A stretch of 35,746 bases of DNA from positions 260,139 through 295,884 of the forward strand of contig BFEA01000532.1 of NCBI GenBank assembly GCA_003427395.1. The letters run 5' to 3'. The stretch is from Chara braunii (taxonomy: Eukaryota > Streptophyta > Charophyceae > Charales > Characeae). Below, one piece after another: positions 1 to 9,039 of the stretch. Below the pieces are notes generated by a model that searched no databases, was not told the DNA's origin, and saw nothing but the letters and a program-made list of their open reading frames with translations. The position numbers and the translations under genes are program-made. Within the stretch, counting starts at the first letter, position 1. Each line of letters opens with the position of its first letter.

Positions 1-125
1 GTGTGTGTGTGTGTGTGTGCGTGGGTGTATGTGTGTGTGTGTACGCGGGCGGGTGTGTGTGTGTAGGTGTGTGTGCCGGGGGGAGGGTTGGAGAACCCCC
101 CCCACCAATCAATCAATCAATCAAC

Positions 126-156
<31 letters not shown>

Positions 157-178
157 CCAACCAATCAATCAATCAATA

Positions 179-217
<39 letters not shown>

Positions 218-340
218 TAATCAATATTTTTTTTTTTTTCTATTTTTTGTTTTTTTTTTTCCACACACGAAAAACGACTTCCCGGGAAATTATTTTTTTT
301 AACTTTTTTTTTTTCAAGAGGGTGGGGTCAGGGTTCTAGA
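1..340. repeat. Compound microsatellite block: (TG)n, G/C run, (AATC)n, poly-T
   Basis: A TG-rich tract (about 1-80) is followed by a G-run/C-run junction, then an AATC array with some AACC units (about 105-225), then T-rich sequence to about 315. The same modules in the same order recur at 17265-17590, so this is one repeat family and not a chance run of simple repeats. Apparent reading frames here only translate the tetranucleotide and are not genes. Confidence 0.85.
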
Positions 341-473
341 ACCCCAATCCGCAACCCCGACCCCCAACCCCCTCTCCCCTCGGCCGCTGCGGGCCGCGGC
401 AGCCCGCGGTCATGACCGCGGGGACCGCGGCCTTTGGTGTTACGTAGACGCCACCCCCCACCCCACACAACGT

Positions 474-840
474 CGTGACCACCTCCTCCCCCTCCAATTC
501 CACACCGCCTGCCAAACCACCCCCCTCGCGGTCCTATTGTCGCATCTCGCGCTTCTCGATCTCATCCAACACGTTCTGCACCTCGTCCGTAGGTGCACTG
601 GAAGGCGGCACTAGAGTCCGTGCAACTCCCGCAACAGATCGCGAGTCTCTGATCATGTTCTCCTCCATGTAAGTAATAATAGATCTCACGTGCGCATCTG
701 CACGTGGGGCACTTCTTCAGCTGAACGAAGTGTCATGCGTCCTTCAACAGGTTTCCCTGCCAAACGTGCTTGCACAAGTTGCATCGGAACTTGTTGTCGC
801 CGTGCATAAAAAAAAAAAGAAGAAGAAAGAAGAAGATAGA
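474..840 (-). pseudogene. Possible BED-like zinc-finger transposase fragment
   Basis: Read on the minus strand, the stretch near 815-705 encodes FRCNLCKHVWQGN followed, after a stop, by HFVQLKKCP. This C-x2-C...H...C spacing recalls BED-type fingers at the N-terminus of plant hAT-like transposases. Another minus frame (about 672-474) reads on with a hydrophilic segment containing VLDEIEKREMRQYDREGGG. The two parts are in different frames with a stop between them, so this would be a broken remnant. No transposase catalytic domain is visible. The assignment is from motif resemblance only and the match could be chance. Confidence 0.3.
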
Positions 841-1082
841 AGACAAAAGAAGAATAGGAAAGGAGAGAAAGAAGAAAAATAAAGAAAAAGAAATTGAAAA
901 GGACGGAAAAAAATAAGTGTGGCAAAACTGCGAGGTCCGGAATGGAACTGCCACGGTCGTGGCTGTGACCGCACAGTCTTGATTACGCGGTTTCGACGAT
1001 AGCGGGGTAGCGGGGCGGAGGCACGGGAACGATGGCAGCTGGCGGGGCAGGGCACGACCAATGTCTGGCGCGCCCCTGCCCT

Positions 1083-1084
1083 TG

Positions 1085-1183
<99 letters not shown>

Positions 1184-1190
1184 GGCTGGT
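1083..1190. repeat. (CT)n microsatellite
   Basis: A nearly pure CT dinucleotide array with two small interruptions. It generates long Leu-Ser or Arg-Glu frames that are artefacts of the repeat. Confidence 0.95.
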
Positions 1191-1201
1191 GCACTCTCTC
1201 T

Positions 1202-1723
1202 CAGTGCCGGACCCGTGAACGTGACCGGCCGGTCACGGGAGCCGAAACCGGTGAATGGCCATTGATGGCGGCCGTTCACAGGGTTTCCGCCCACGTGGAG
1301 GCCTGAACTGACGGGATCGGGGCGGGAGGGGGGTGGTGTGGTGGCCTTCTACACCCCCCTGCCTTCAAATATTGAAAAACAAATAAAACAAAAACCAGAA
1401 TCTGGGCCCTGGTAGAGAAGCGCCACGAAGCGGTTTTTTTTTTGCACAGGTGTGTGGATGGTGTCAATGGGCACCTGCCCATTTTATTTTTTATTTTTTT
1501 TTAATCCAAAACAAAATAAAAAAAATTGGCATAGCTTGTGTTAGGCGTAGCATTCGTCGGCTGTGGAGCCGTGTGGGGCTTGTGGCGACTCTAGGGGGGT
1601 GAGCCGGAAAAAAAAAAAAAGAAGAAAACATTGCACTTTCGTGGTTTGGCCGTTCACCATCAACAGGCGTTCACAGGCGCAGGGCCATATGACCGGACGG
1701 TCACGTTCTTGGTGATGGCACTG
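1202..1723. mobile_element. Candidate non-autonomous element with about 67-bp inverted ends
   Basis: Sequence 1202-1268 is clearly similar to the reverse complement of 1657-1723. Shared blocks include CAGTGCC, GAACGTGACCG, CCGGTCA and TTGATGG. The left copy contains the perfect 16-bp palindrome GTGACCGGCCGGTCAC. The interior (1270-1655) is A/T-rich and non-coding. Imperfect inverted ends around a short non-coding core are typical of MITE-like elements. No target-site duplication was identified and the arms have diverged, so the outer limits are approximate. Confidence 0.45.
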
Positions 1724-1844
1724 CGTGACACGAAAACGACGTGCCATGTGCTCTCTCTCTCTTTCTCACGCACACATCTGTTGACAGCAACAGAATGGCC
1801 GCACATTTTGCTGTTGATGTCCCAAATAATTCGACTATGAACGA

Positions 1845-2178
1845 CCATTTCGTCAAAATGGACATCTTTTTTTTTTTGAACAAAATTGAAACCGAGTTTT
1901 TTGGCCGAAAACTCGTCAAAATTTGTTGTTCCTGAGGGTCTAGTGTTTGTAAGACATTGGACCCCCTGGCTGTACATGGACCCAGCTTGAGACCAGGTAC
2001 CTCCAGGTAGTCGTGCCTGGAGGTACCTGGTCTCAAGCTGGGTCCATGTAGAGCCAGGGGGTCCAACGTTTAATAAACACTGGACCCTCAGGAACAACAA
2101 ATTTTGATGAGTTTTCGGCCAAAAAACTCGGTTTCAATTTCGTTCAAAAAATAAAAGATGTCCATTTTCACGAAATGG
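1845..2178. repeat. Foldback element: 163-bp arms around an 8-nt loop
   Basis: 1845-2007 is the inverted complement of 2016-2178, with roughly 93% identity by eye. The arms are separated only by TAGTCGTG (2008-2015), and both have exactly the same length. A transcript of either strand would fold into one long hairpin. The arms include the matching block GTACCTCCAGG/CCTGGAGGTAC next to the loop. No coding potential is visible. It could be a foldback transposon, a MITE-type element or a small-RNA-producing hairpin. Confidence 0.85.
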
Positions 2179-2189
2179 CAGTTTATGTA

Positions 2190-3852
2190 TCACCCGTGGC
2201 CGCGGCCGGGGGGTCAAACTTGGCGGGCGACCATGTTTATGGTCGCGGCCGCGGACGGCGGCCCTGAAATTGCGGCCACGATTTTTACGGATTTTTTCCC
2301 GACGAAAAAAGAAGTAAAAAAAAAGAAACAAATGGGGTTGTCGGGATTTTCGAACTCTACAACCCCAAATTTTGTTTTTCCAAATCGCATAGTTTTTTGT
2401 ATTAAAATAAAATAAAAATCTAAAATTGCGGAAGTTGGACTTTATTTTGCTCGGAGCAGCAGCCAGGAGGGCGACCTCCCCAGGGGGCGGAAGCACTTTG
2501 CGCACGCGCGACTTATCGAGGCGCTGGGTGTCACCACGTCACAGGCTGATGTGGACATTCGACCGACCTGTGATTGACATTGTTGCAGGTTCCGTGTGAT
2601 AGTTTCCATAGCTGTTGTCTTAATCAGGTAGGCAGTAATAGGCTCTTGTGGCGCGGTGGCTTACTACCACCATAGCCAATGGAAATTAGCAGAGACAGCC
2701 CAGAGTGATAGTCGAAGTGTGCGTTCTCTTCAAAGGCGACAAATATGAGGAAAATATGTGTAGTGTGGGTGTGCATGTCTTCTCCATGGAGGACAGTCCT
2801 AACACGTAGAGTCAGCGCGTCGGTCAAAGACGAAGCAGACGAAGCAAACATCTTCGACAACAAACGAAGAACCACGAGAGTCAGCATGTTGGTCAAAGAC
2901 AGTAATCTCACCCTACATACGTTGACCTACCCAATGTGGTAGGAGGGAGGTGAGGTCTGGGGGAACGACGAAGGTTCCTCCCTGAGCATTAGAAGGCGAA
3001 GACGACACAGTAAGAGGTTGAATTTGACACGGAAACAGGACAAACTCAAGTCTAGGGACACTGATGGCACCAGCGCACCGATAACTCCAAGTCAGTAGTC
3101 AGTCCTGATCACAATAGGGATGGGCAATGAAATGGTGGTGATTTTACATAGGAGGCATGGAAAGTCAAGACAACACAGGAGTGAGGGTCATAAGGAGTGA
3201 ATGCTAGTATATCTCCGATGGTATTGGGCTGGAACTCTCCTTTTACACTAAGCTGGGAAGAGTGATAAGGCTGACGTGGCAAGGTAAGTTGAGATGTTGA
3301 AAGAATCTGAGAAGGAAGAAGGATGAGTGAGGCAACTCAGTGATACCACGTGACACCACACATAGAGGAGGAAGACGAGCAAGGAAAAGATAGTCCACGC
3401 CAACAGCAGGGGAAACACTTCAGAGATTAGCCTCTGTTTTCCCTCAGCATTGAAGACTTATCAGAGTGAAGACTGGAGAAGGAAGAACACGAAGCTGTAA
3501 GTTCCTCTTCCTCAGCAGCCCATAACTCATTACCTACCCGTCCTTCTAATGAACCCTGTTTTCCGTGTAAGCATTGATTGCTTATAGTGTCATGACCAAT
3601 ATCTTATTTGCTGGGAATTTCCTAAAATTATCATGAAGTAACACAGNATAGAAAGAACAGAAAGAACACACTAGAAATCAATTAGAAAAATATTAGAATA
3701 AAATTTTCATAAATTAGGAGAAAGGAGTGAATCCTCACAGAAATTGATGGGAATGGTCTTTAACCCCCTCATTTGCCACGTGGCAACCCTCGATTAGTGA
3801 CAACTGTAGTTAATCCTGATAGCTGACTTTCCTCTCCGACAATGTCCGTGAG
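2190..3852. other. No gene recognised; unassigned intergenic or old repeat DNA
   Basis: A G/C-rich patch at 2195-2280 contains CCGCGG-type sites and a short palindrome (CGACCA/TGGTCG). The rest is ordinary mixed sequence with one ambiguous base at 3647. A short direct repeat with the core GGTCAAAGAC occurs near 2822 and 2892. No frame here resembles a known protein. Confidence 0.6.

Positions 3853-3886
<34 letters not shown>
3853..3886 (+). repeat. Poly(A) tract, 34 A
   Basis: An uninterrupted A34 directly precedes the pyrimidine-rich leader of LINE A1. It could be the 3' tail of an older plus-strand retroelement upstream, or a target-site feature for A1. No element body was recognised before it. 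Confidence 0.7.
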
Positions 3887-3888
<2 letters not shown>

Positions 3889-4541
3889 CTCTGTCTAAAT
3901 CCCTCTGTTCTTCACGGGTTCCTCTTATTGAGAGTGCTCCTACCTCTCCTACTCATCCTTCTATATCCTTGTCCCCATTCCACCTTCACCCCCCTTATGT
4001 TATAAATCTTATTGTACCCCTTATTCTTTGACTCCCTAGGCTCTCTTTCCCCCCCTCTTCTGATCTCCCCCTCCTCCTTCATCCCCTCCTTTCCTGTCCC
4101 TTACTTCCTCTGTAAACAATGTTATTGTATCTCTTCTCTATATCCCCTATGCCCTTCCTTTCTCCCTCCTTCTGATCTCCCCCTCCTCCTTCCCCCTATT
4201 TTGGCCCCCGTTTCTCTCTCCCGTCTCTCACTGCCTCCATCTTGTCTCCTCTTGTCTCCTCTTGTCTCCTCCTCCCCNTGTGATCACTCCTATTTCTCCT
4301 AATTCTTCTCTCTTATCCTTGTCCCCACCTCCATCTTGTCTCCTCCTCCTCCTTGCTTCTCCCCCTTCCTCCCCCTCAGAGGTTTCTTTAATTATCAGAC
4401 TTTCAGCTTTTCTACTCTGGGCATATACTCTCCTCTCCCCTTGTCCCTAACACCCTTCTTCCTCTTCTCCGTTCCTCTGTTTCCCCTCTTTGTTGCCTAC
4501 TGACGAGGAGAAGTACTAATTATTTGCAAAAATTATCAATC
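3887..4541 (+). other. Pyrimidine-rich putative 5' leader of LINE A1
   Basis: About 650 bp of strongly C/T-rich sequence lies between an A34 tract and the first ATG of the A1 ORF1. It contains repeated words such as TGATCTCCCCCTCCTCC (near 4058 and 4170) and a short tandem of CTTGTCTCCT (about 4241-4270), plus an unknown base at 4278. A long plus-strand pyrimidine tract just before ORF1 would fit a LINE 5' untranslated region. Its promoter role is inference. The frames at 4012-4450 are compositional artefacts. Confidence 0.5.
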
Positions 4542-6248
4542 ATGAATATGGTTTTGCTGTCATCCTTGTCCTCCAAACGTGTGAAAGGGAAAAACTCCCT
4601 ATTATTTTACCAAGGAGCAATGCGGCATGTAACCATGAGGCATCTGAGCCAATTGGGCCAGTCCCCATACAGCAGACCGTTGCCATCTTCATCTGTGCCA
4701 ACCAACTCACAGGCCATGGTGAGAATGCTATCAACAGCAGACACAACAGTGACATCAAATGCCCTCTGGGCCCAGTCTGGTCCATCAGAGACCACACCTG
4801 TCAGTCCTATGGACACAAACATACTGGAGAATGGGCCTGAAACTGGGACACAGGAAAAAGCTAACACACAGCATCAACCAATGCAAGATGAGATATTACT
4901 GTCACAATCAAATGGGAAGGAAAGGGTTTCACCACGGGGTCGGTGTGAAAAAGGCGAAGATGAAGATCAGGAAATGCTCACAGACGAGGAAAGAGCAGAA
5001 CAAGACAGCATCACAAAGAACTCAAATTCGATGAAAAGTAAAGGAAAAAGTGATGGAGAAGATGAGAATAGCAAGAAAGAAGGCACTTCTTCGTCACCCT
5101 CATGGGCGCAAAGACTCAGACAAACAATGAATGAGAAAACTCTTAGTGTATCGCGACCAGCGATAGGACCTCCAGGCACACCAGCAGAAGATCTGCAGAT
5201 TCCCTTGAGGAATCTTTCCTCGGCCAGGGCGTATTTCGTGACTCTCTTTCTCATTCCCTCAGAACAAAAAGTAGTCGAACAGGGGGGGAGAAAGACGCTA
5301 ATGAAGTCTTATCCAGTAGAAAAGCTAATGCGGAGAGATGAAATCTATACAAGACACGCTAACAACTGGATCTTTTATGGGAACTCTGCTTACCGTTCCA
5401 CCAACGACAAGATTAAATGGATGTGTAAGAGGTTACTGGCATTAAAAGGAAGTGAGGAAGCAGTTTCTGAGTTTTTTCTCATACAGCCGGTATCCTCTAC
5501 TGTCTTTACGGTGCTTTGTTTATTCGAGGAAAACAAAAAGCAGATTGACAATTGGAGGAAACTGTATTGGGAGTCGGCACAAGATAGCTCCCAGGTGAGA
5601 ATATATCCATGGCTCCCTCGTAAAACAACACCGGAAGAACGGAGGGAACAACTGATGAGAGATCACTACTGGGTCGAGTTCCGTCACATTCCAATTGAGG
5701 TACAGGCGGCGTTTGTGCACGACTTTGGGCAACTATTTAAGATTGTTGACTTTATTGACCCGTTGCCCACACACGTGGCTAAACGTGATGATTATTTAAT
5801 GTTGGCCATTGATCTACAAACAGATCAACCATTTTCTTTGGATGACATTGTACCGTATAAAATGGGGGGCAGAATTTACCAGATCCACACTACTCACAAA
5901 TTCCGGCCGTGGTGTTTCAAATGCAGGGCATATGGACACCTCAGCATGAAATTCATTTGCCCATTACACCCCCAACATGCACACCCACCAGACCAGAAGC
6001 TGAGAAAGGACCCACAAAGGCCTCATAGGTGGCTCCCAACAACAGCAGGTTATGAAGGATGGGTATACAGTGATGAAACAACTCAGGCTGGATCACAAAT
6101 TGGATGGTACTGGGAAGGCAGAGGGGATCACCGCAAGGTGCCTCGTCTGCCTCCAGAATGGATCCCCCCCCTCCCAGCAGCAAAACACAAATCAACAAAA
6201 TCAATATCAACACAAAGGCGCCTCAGGAAAAGCTACTGGTCCTGCTGA
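4542..6248 (+). pseudogene. LINE A1 ORF1, N-terminal part: gag-like nucleic-acid-binding protein
   Basis: The frame opens upstream, and the first ATG is at 4542 (next at 4548). About 230 low-complexity, acidic and Ser/Gln-rich residues come first. A folded-looking segment (about 5190-5880) follows, with patterns such as YWVEFRHIPIEV and GGRIYQIHTTHKFRPWCFKC. This order resembles the DUF4283-like region plus zinc knuckle of plant LINE ORF1 proteins. The knuckle near 5911-5958 reads C-x2-C-x4-H-x6-C, two residues longer than the usual last spacing. Beyond about 6000 the frame becomes poor in ORF1-like character and stops at 6248, while the protein appears to resume in the next frame (from about 6052), so a frameshift lies near 5960-6050. 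ORF1 proteins coat the LINE RNA, and that role is inferred from position and layout. Confidence 0.7.
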
Positions 6249-6408
6249 ACATATGAAGGGTACTAAGGGGGTTCAGGGGGGACAGGGTTCTCTGAGAGGG
6301 ACACGGAAAAAACAGGGGTCACAAGGAATACAAGGAACAAACTCACCTAATCAAGAAAGGGCGACACAACAAGATGCTTCTAAAGGAAATGAGCGCAGAG
6401 CCCTGGGG
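6244..6408 (+). repeat. 165-bp segment exactly repeated at 6447-6611
   Basis: Bases 6244-6408 are identical to 6447-6611, and the two copies are separated only by the 38-bp adapter palindrome. Removing one copy plus the adapter (203 bp) leaves the reading frame that starts near 6052 open through to 7859. The duplication is therefore most simply an assembly artefact and not biology. Confidence 0.95.
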
Positions 6409-6446
6409 CTGTCTCTTATACACATCTAGATGTGTATAAGAGACAG
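6409..6446. other. Sequencing-library artefact: transposase mosaic-end junction adapter
   Basis: The 38 bases are CTGTCTCTTATACACATCT followed directly by its reverse complement. This is the known junction adapter made when tagmented mate-pair fragments are circularised. It is not a natural element. It interrupts ORF1 of LINE A1 and creates a false end at 6429 and a false start at 6432. Confidence 0.97.
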
Positions 6447-7859
6447 GCTGAACATATGAAGGGTACTAAGGGGGTTCAGGGGGGACAGGGTTCTCTGAGA
6501 GGGACACGGAAAAAACAGGGGTCACAAGGAATACAAGGAACAAACTCACCTAATCAAGAAAGGGCGACACAACAAGATGCTTCTAAAGGAAATGAGCGCA
6601 GAGCCCTGGGGCCGTCAGCTGAAAATTACCTCCCCAATAATTCCCAAAGCAGCCATACCTCGAGCTCAGAATGGAGAGTGGTGGGGTCCAAAAAAAAGAC
6701 CTTTCCACAGGAACAGTCACAAGTACCGAGTTCTTCTGAACTCACAGGAGCATCCACACAGTCGAGCCAGAAGGAACACTCATCACAGGCAGAACAAGAA
6801 CTACTTGCTTCCACATCATCACACACACAACAGGTGGAACCAAGGAAGCAACCCCAGCAGGAAACTCAGATTGAGCACATGTCAACACTGTCACCTCAGT
6901 CACATCAAGTACTTGACAACCAACAACAGGAACAACAACTGAAGTGGGCTGAATATAACAACCATGACAGGACACAGCCTAACCTTCAGGTTCAGTCTGT
7001 TGTTCCTGGGACAGGAACAGTTACAACTTTAACTCCAACTCCAATGGAAATAGACCCTCTTAAAGAGGCCTTCTCTAATGATTACATGGAATATGTAATA
7101 GCCCCGGTGAAGGTTATTCCCCTCGAAACAATGAGGGAATTGGGAGAAGGACAGGATGCGCTTGCTAAGCTACAGCAGGGGTTGTACAACGTGTCTGAGT
7201 GGGTGGTGAGTAACTTAAAGTTCCAACATCCTACTGAAACGGAAGAAACCTGGTTTCCGATTAAAGAACAGATCAGGTCTCTGTTGTCTAGTAGCGAAAG
7301 TCTAAAGTCTGCCCTTCAATTTGGATTGCCCTCGGAAGAGGACTGGTTAATAGCTAGTAACAGACTCTTGCACATTGCCCTTGAGACAGTCTACCCCCCC
7401 TTGCAGGGTCTCCCCAACTTACTCAACAACAAGGGGGAGACACAACAGAGGAAGGATATAAATGAGAATGGGGGACGTCACCGGAGCATAGGCTCGAGAA
7501 GACTGAAGGTATTGGCGAGAAAGAACGACTTGACAAAGAAAAAAGAAAAAGAAAATAAAAGGCAGATGATTAAGAAAGTACCCCAACCAAGGAAAGTACT
7601 GCATCAGAAAGTGTCAAAGAATGGAGAGATTACTAAAAATTGCAGATTACAACAACTAGCAATTACTCCTCGATGGACAAAGGAATTCAAAGCACGGAAA
7701 AGGAAGCGATCATCAAGGAAGAACAAGGCTCAACAAGATAGTGAAAAGAAGGAGGCAGTAAGGACCATCCTGATGAATACCTTTACAGACCTTCTGCCAC
7801 AGAATCAACTTCCAACTTGCACTTCTTCTCAGAAAAAGACTAAAGGAGTTGATTTTTGA
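6447..7859 (+). pseudogene. LINE A1 ORF1, C-terminal part
   Basis: This continues the frame seen from 6052 once the adapter and duplicate are discounted. The first about 200 residues are Gln/Ser-rich and disordered-looking. A more ordered stretch (about 7030-7400) includes the hydrophobic pattern YMEYVIAPVKVIPLETM and WLIASNRLLHIALETVYPP. A Lys/Arg-rich tail (about 7480-7750) is suited to binding nucleic acid. It ends in TGA at 7857-7859. No known domain was recognised. The true start lies upstream, so this is not an independent gene. Confidence 0.6.
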
Positions 7860-7860
7860 C

Positions 7861-8382
7861 ACTATCTCTTTAAATTACGCACCCCCCTTGCTCCTAATCG
7901 AGGAAGAGCCTCATATTCCTGAGAGAGTAGTCTCTTCCCGCATATCACAGAAATCACAGCAGGATGACACTCAGATTGATGATCCATTTAACCACAGCAG
8001 TTCTCCGGAGGATGGCTCAACTACTCAAAATAGCTCCCTCTCGTGGTGTTGCAGCCAAGACCCTTTCATCAGTACGACCTCGACAACCCTGGTCTTGGTC
8101 CCAGAGACGGTGCCAAGTCCCATATCCAGTGCAGCTAATGAGGAAAGGCAGATAAAGGAAATAATATCGGAGATAACGGGGGAGAAAAAATACATTGTGT
8201 TTTCGGACACCCAGAATAAGGAGGAAGTGAGATCCTCATCACTTATTGTGTGGGATGATGAAGATGAGCAGCAACCATCCATCCCGCATCAGACAACAGA
8301 AGTGCAAAGACTGTGCAGCATATCTGCAATCACCCCTATCCTTGAAATAGACTTGACAGAGGACATTACCACCACACAATAG
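7861..8382 (+). CDS. LINE A1 middle region, Ser/Glu-rich unrecognised segment
   Basis: An open stretch of about 175 codons begins next to the ORF1 stop, in another frame, with no early ATG. It is acidic and Ser/Thr-rich, with a WDDEDEQQ patch. A TAG at 8380-8382 is the only stop separating it from the conserved domain that follows in the same frame. This suggests that 7861-8970 was once one reading frame, perhaps the C-terminal end of ORF1 reached by a frameshift near 7850, or a separate ORF. No homologous family was recognised. Confidence 0.45.
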   Translation, partial: TISLNYAPPLLLIEEEPHIPERVVSSRISQKSQQDDTQIDDPFNHSSSPEDGSTTQNSSLSWCCSQDPFISTTSTTLVLVPETVPSPISSAANEERQIKEIISEITGEKKYIVFSDTQNKEEVRSSSLIVWDDEDEQQPSIPHQTTEVQRLCSISAITPILEIDLTEDITTTQ

Positions 8383-8403
8383 TCTACCTTGTCTAGTCTG
8401 GCC

Positions 8404-8970
8404 ATGTTGACAGTCTTTGCAGAAAACACAAGCAAAAGGATAAAACTCAAATCCAAGCTAAACATGGATGTGAAAGCTATGACCCTTTCCAAACAAGGAA
8501 TAGTCATCCTCCCGGTTAGATTGAAAGAAGGTGTTTGGGAGGTGGGCTTATCTATGGTAGATGACTCTCAATACGGGGGGGTCACATTGCAAGGAATAAT
8601 GTCATCTTTCGCCTCCCTGTCAAAACTCACAGGAGGGAAAACTGGGGAAACTGGGGAAACAATGATCAAAATGGATATTGTGAAATATATTGAAGAGTCT
8701 CTCCCCCAAGGTGGTTGGGCTACACATTCGCTCACATCAGGAGGTAGTAGGATCGCGGACAGAGATGTATACTTGCGCTACAGGACCGGTGAGACCATTG
8801 ATTTAAAATTGATGAGTATGAAATCGCTAAAAGAGATACAAGTCTTAAAGATCAAAGCCAGCCAGTTTTGGATGGAGGCAGATGTGATCCTACTACTGTT
8901 GAGACTTCTCAAACAGGCAGTATTATCTCAAGGGGGCATACTTAATACGGAAAACTGGGTGAACTTGTAA
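8404..8970 (+). CDS. Conserved unrecognised domain preceding ORF2 (LINE A1 copy)
   Basis: About 188 codons from the ATG at 8404. The features shared with A2 (18766-19285) and A3 (32823-32214) are SKRxK near the start, then I/V-LPVR, WE(V/L)GLS, YGGVTLQG, a middle segment ending in YLRYRTG, then a helix-like LKEIQVLKIK, W..EADVI and LLRLLKQ, and finally GGILNTENW. All three copies sit directly upstream of the endonuclease ORF. I do not recognise the family and no catalytic motif stands out. The alternation of short strand-like and helix-like segments suggests a compact fold. Conservation of sequence and place in three diverged elements argues that it served the retrotransposon, perhaps as an ORF1 C-terminal domain. 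Confidence 0.65.
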   Translation: MLTVFAENTSKRIKLKSKLNMDVKAMTLSKQGIVILPVRLKEGVWEVGLSMVDDSQYGGVTLQGIMSSFASLSKLTGGKTGETGETMIKMDIVKYIEESLPQGGWATHSLTSGGSRIADRDVYLRYRTGETIDLKLMSMKSLKEIQVLKIKASQFWMEADVILLLLRLLKQAVLSQGGILNTENWVNL

Positions 8971-9039
8971 AGTGCTCACTAGTAAAGCCCTAAAGGATTG
9001 ATTGGATTGATTGGACTGCTATTATTATTATTATTATTA

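Noticed and set aside
105-225. AATC array as a CRISPR or telomere repeat
   Set aside because: Units are 4 bp without unique spacers, and the unit is not a known telomere repeat.
733-1194. 153-codon minus-strand frame
   Set aside because: Most of it translates the CT repeat and T-runs. Only the small zinc-finger-like end is of interest and is listed separately.
6409-6446. 38-bp palindrome as a natural terminator or MITE
   Set aside because: It is an exact match to the known library junction adapter and recurs at 17054 in an unrelated context.
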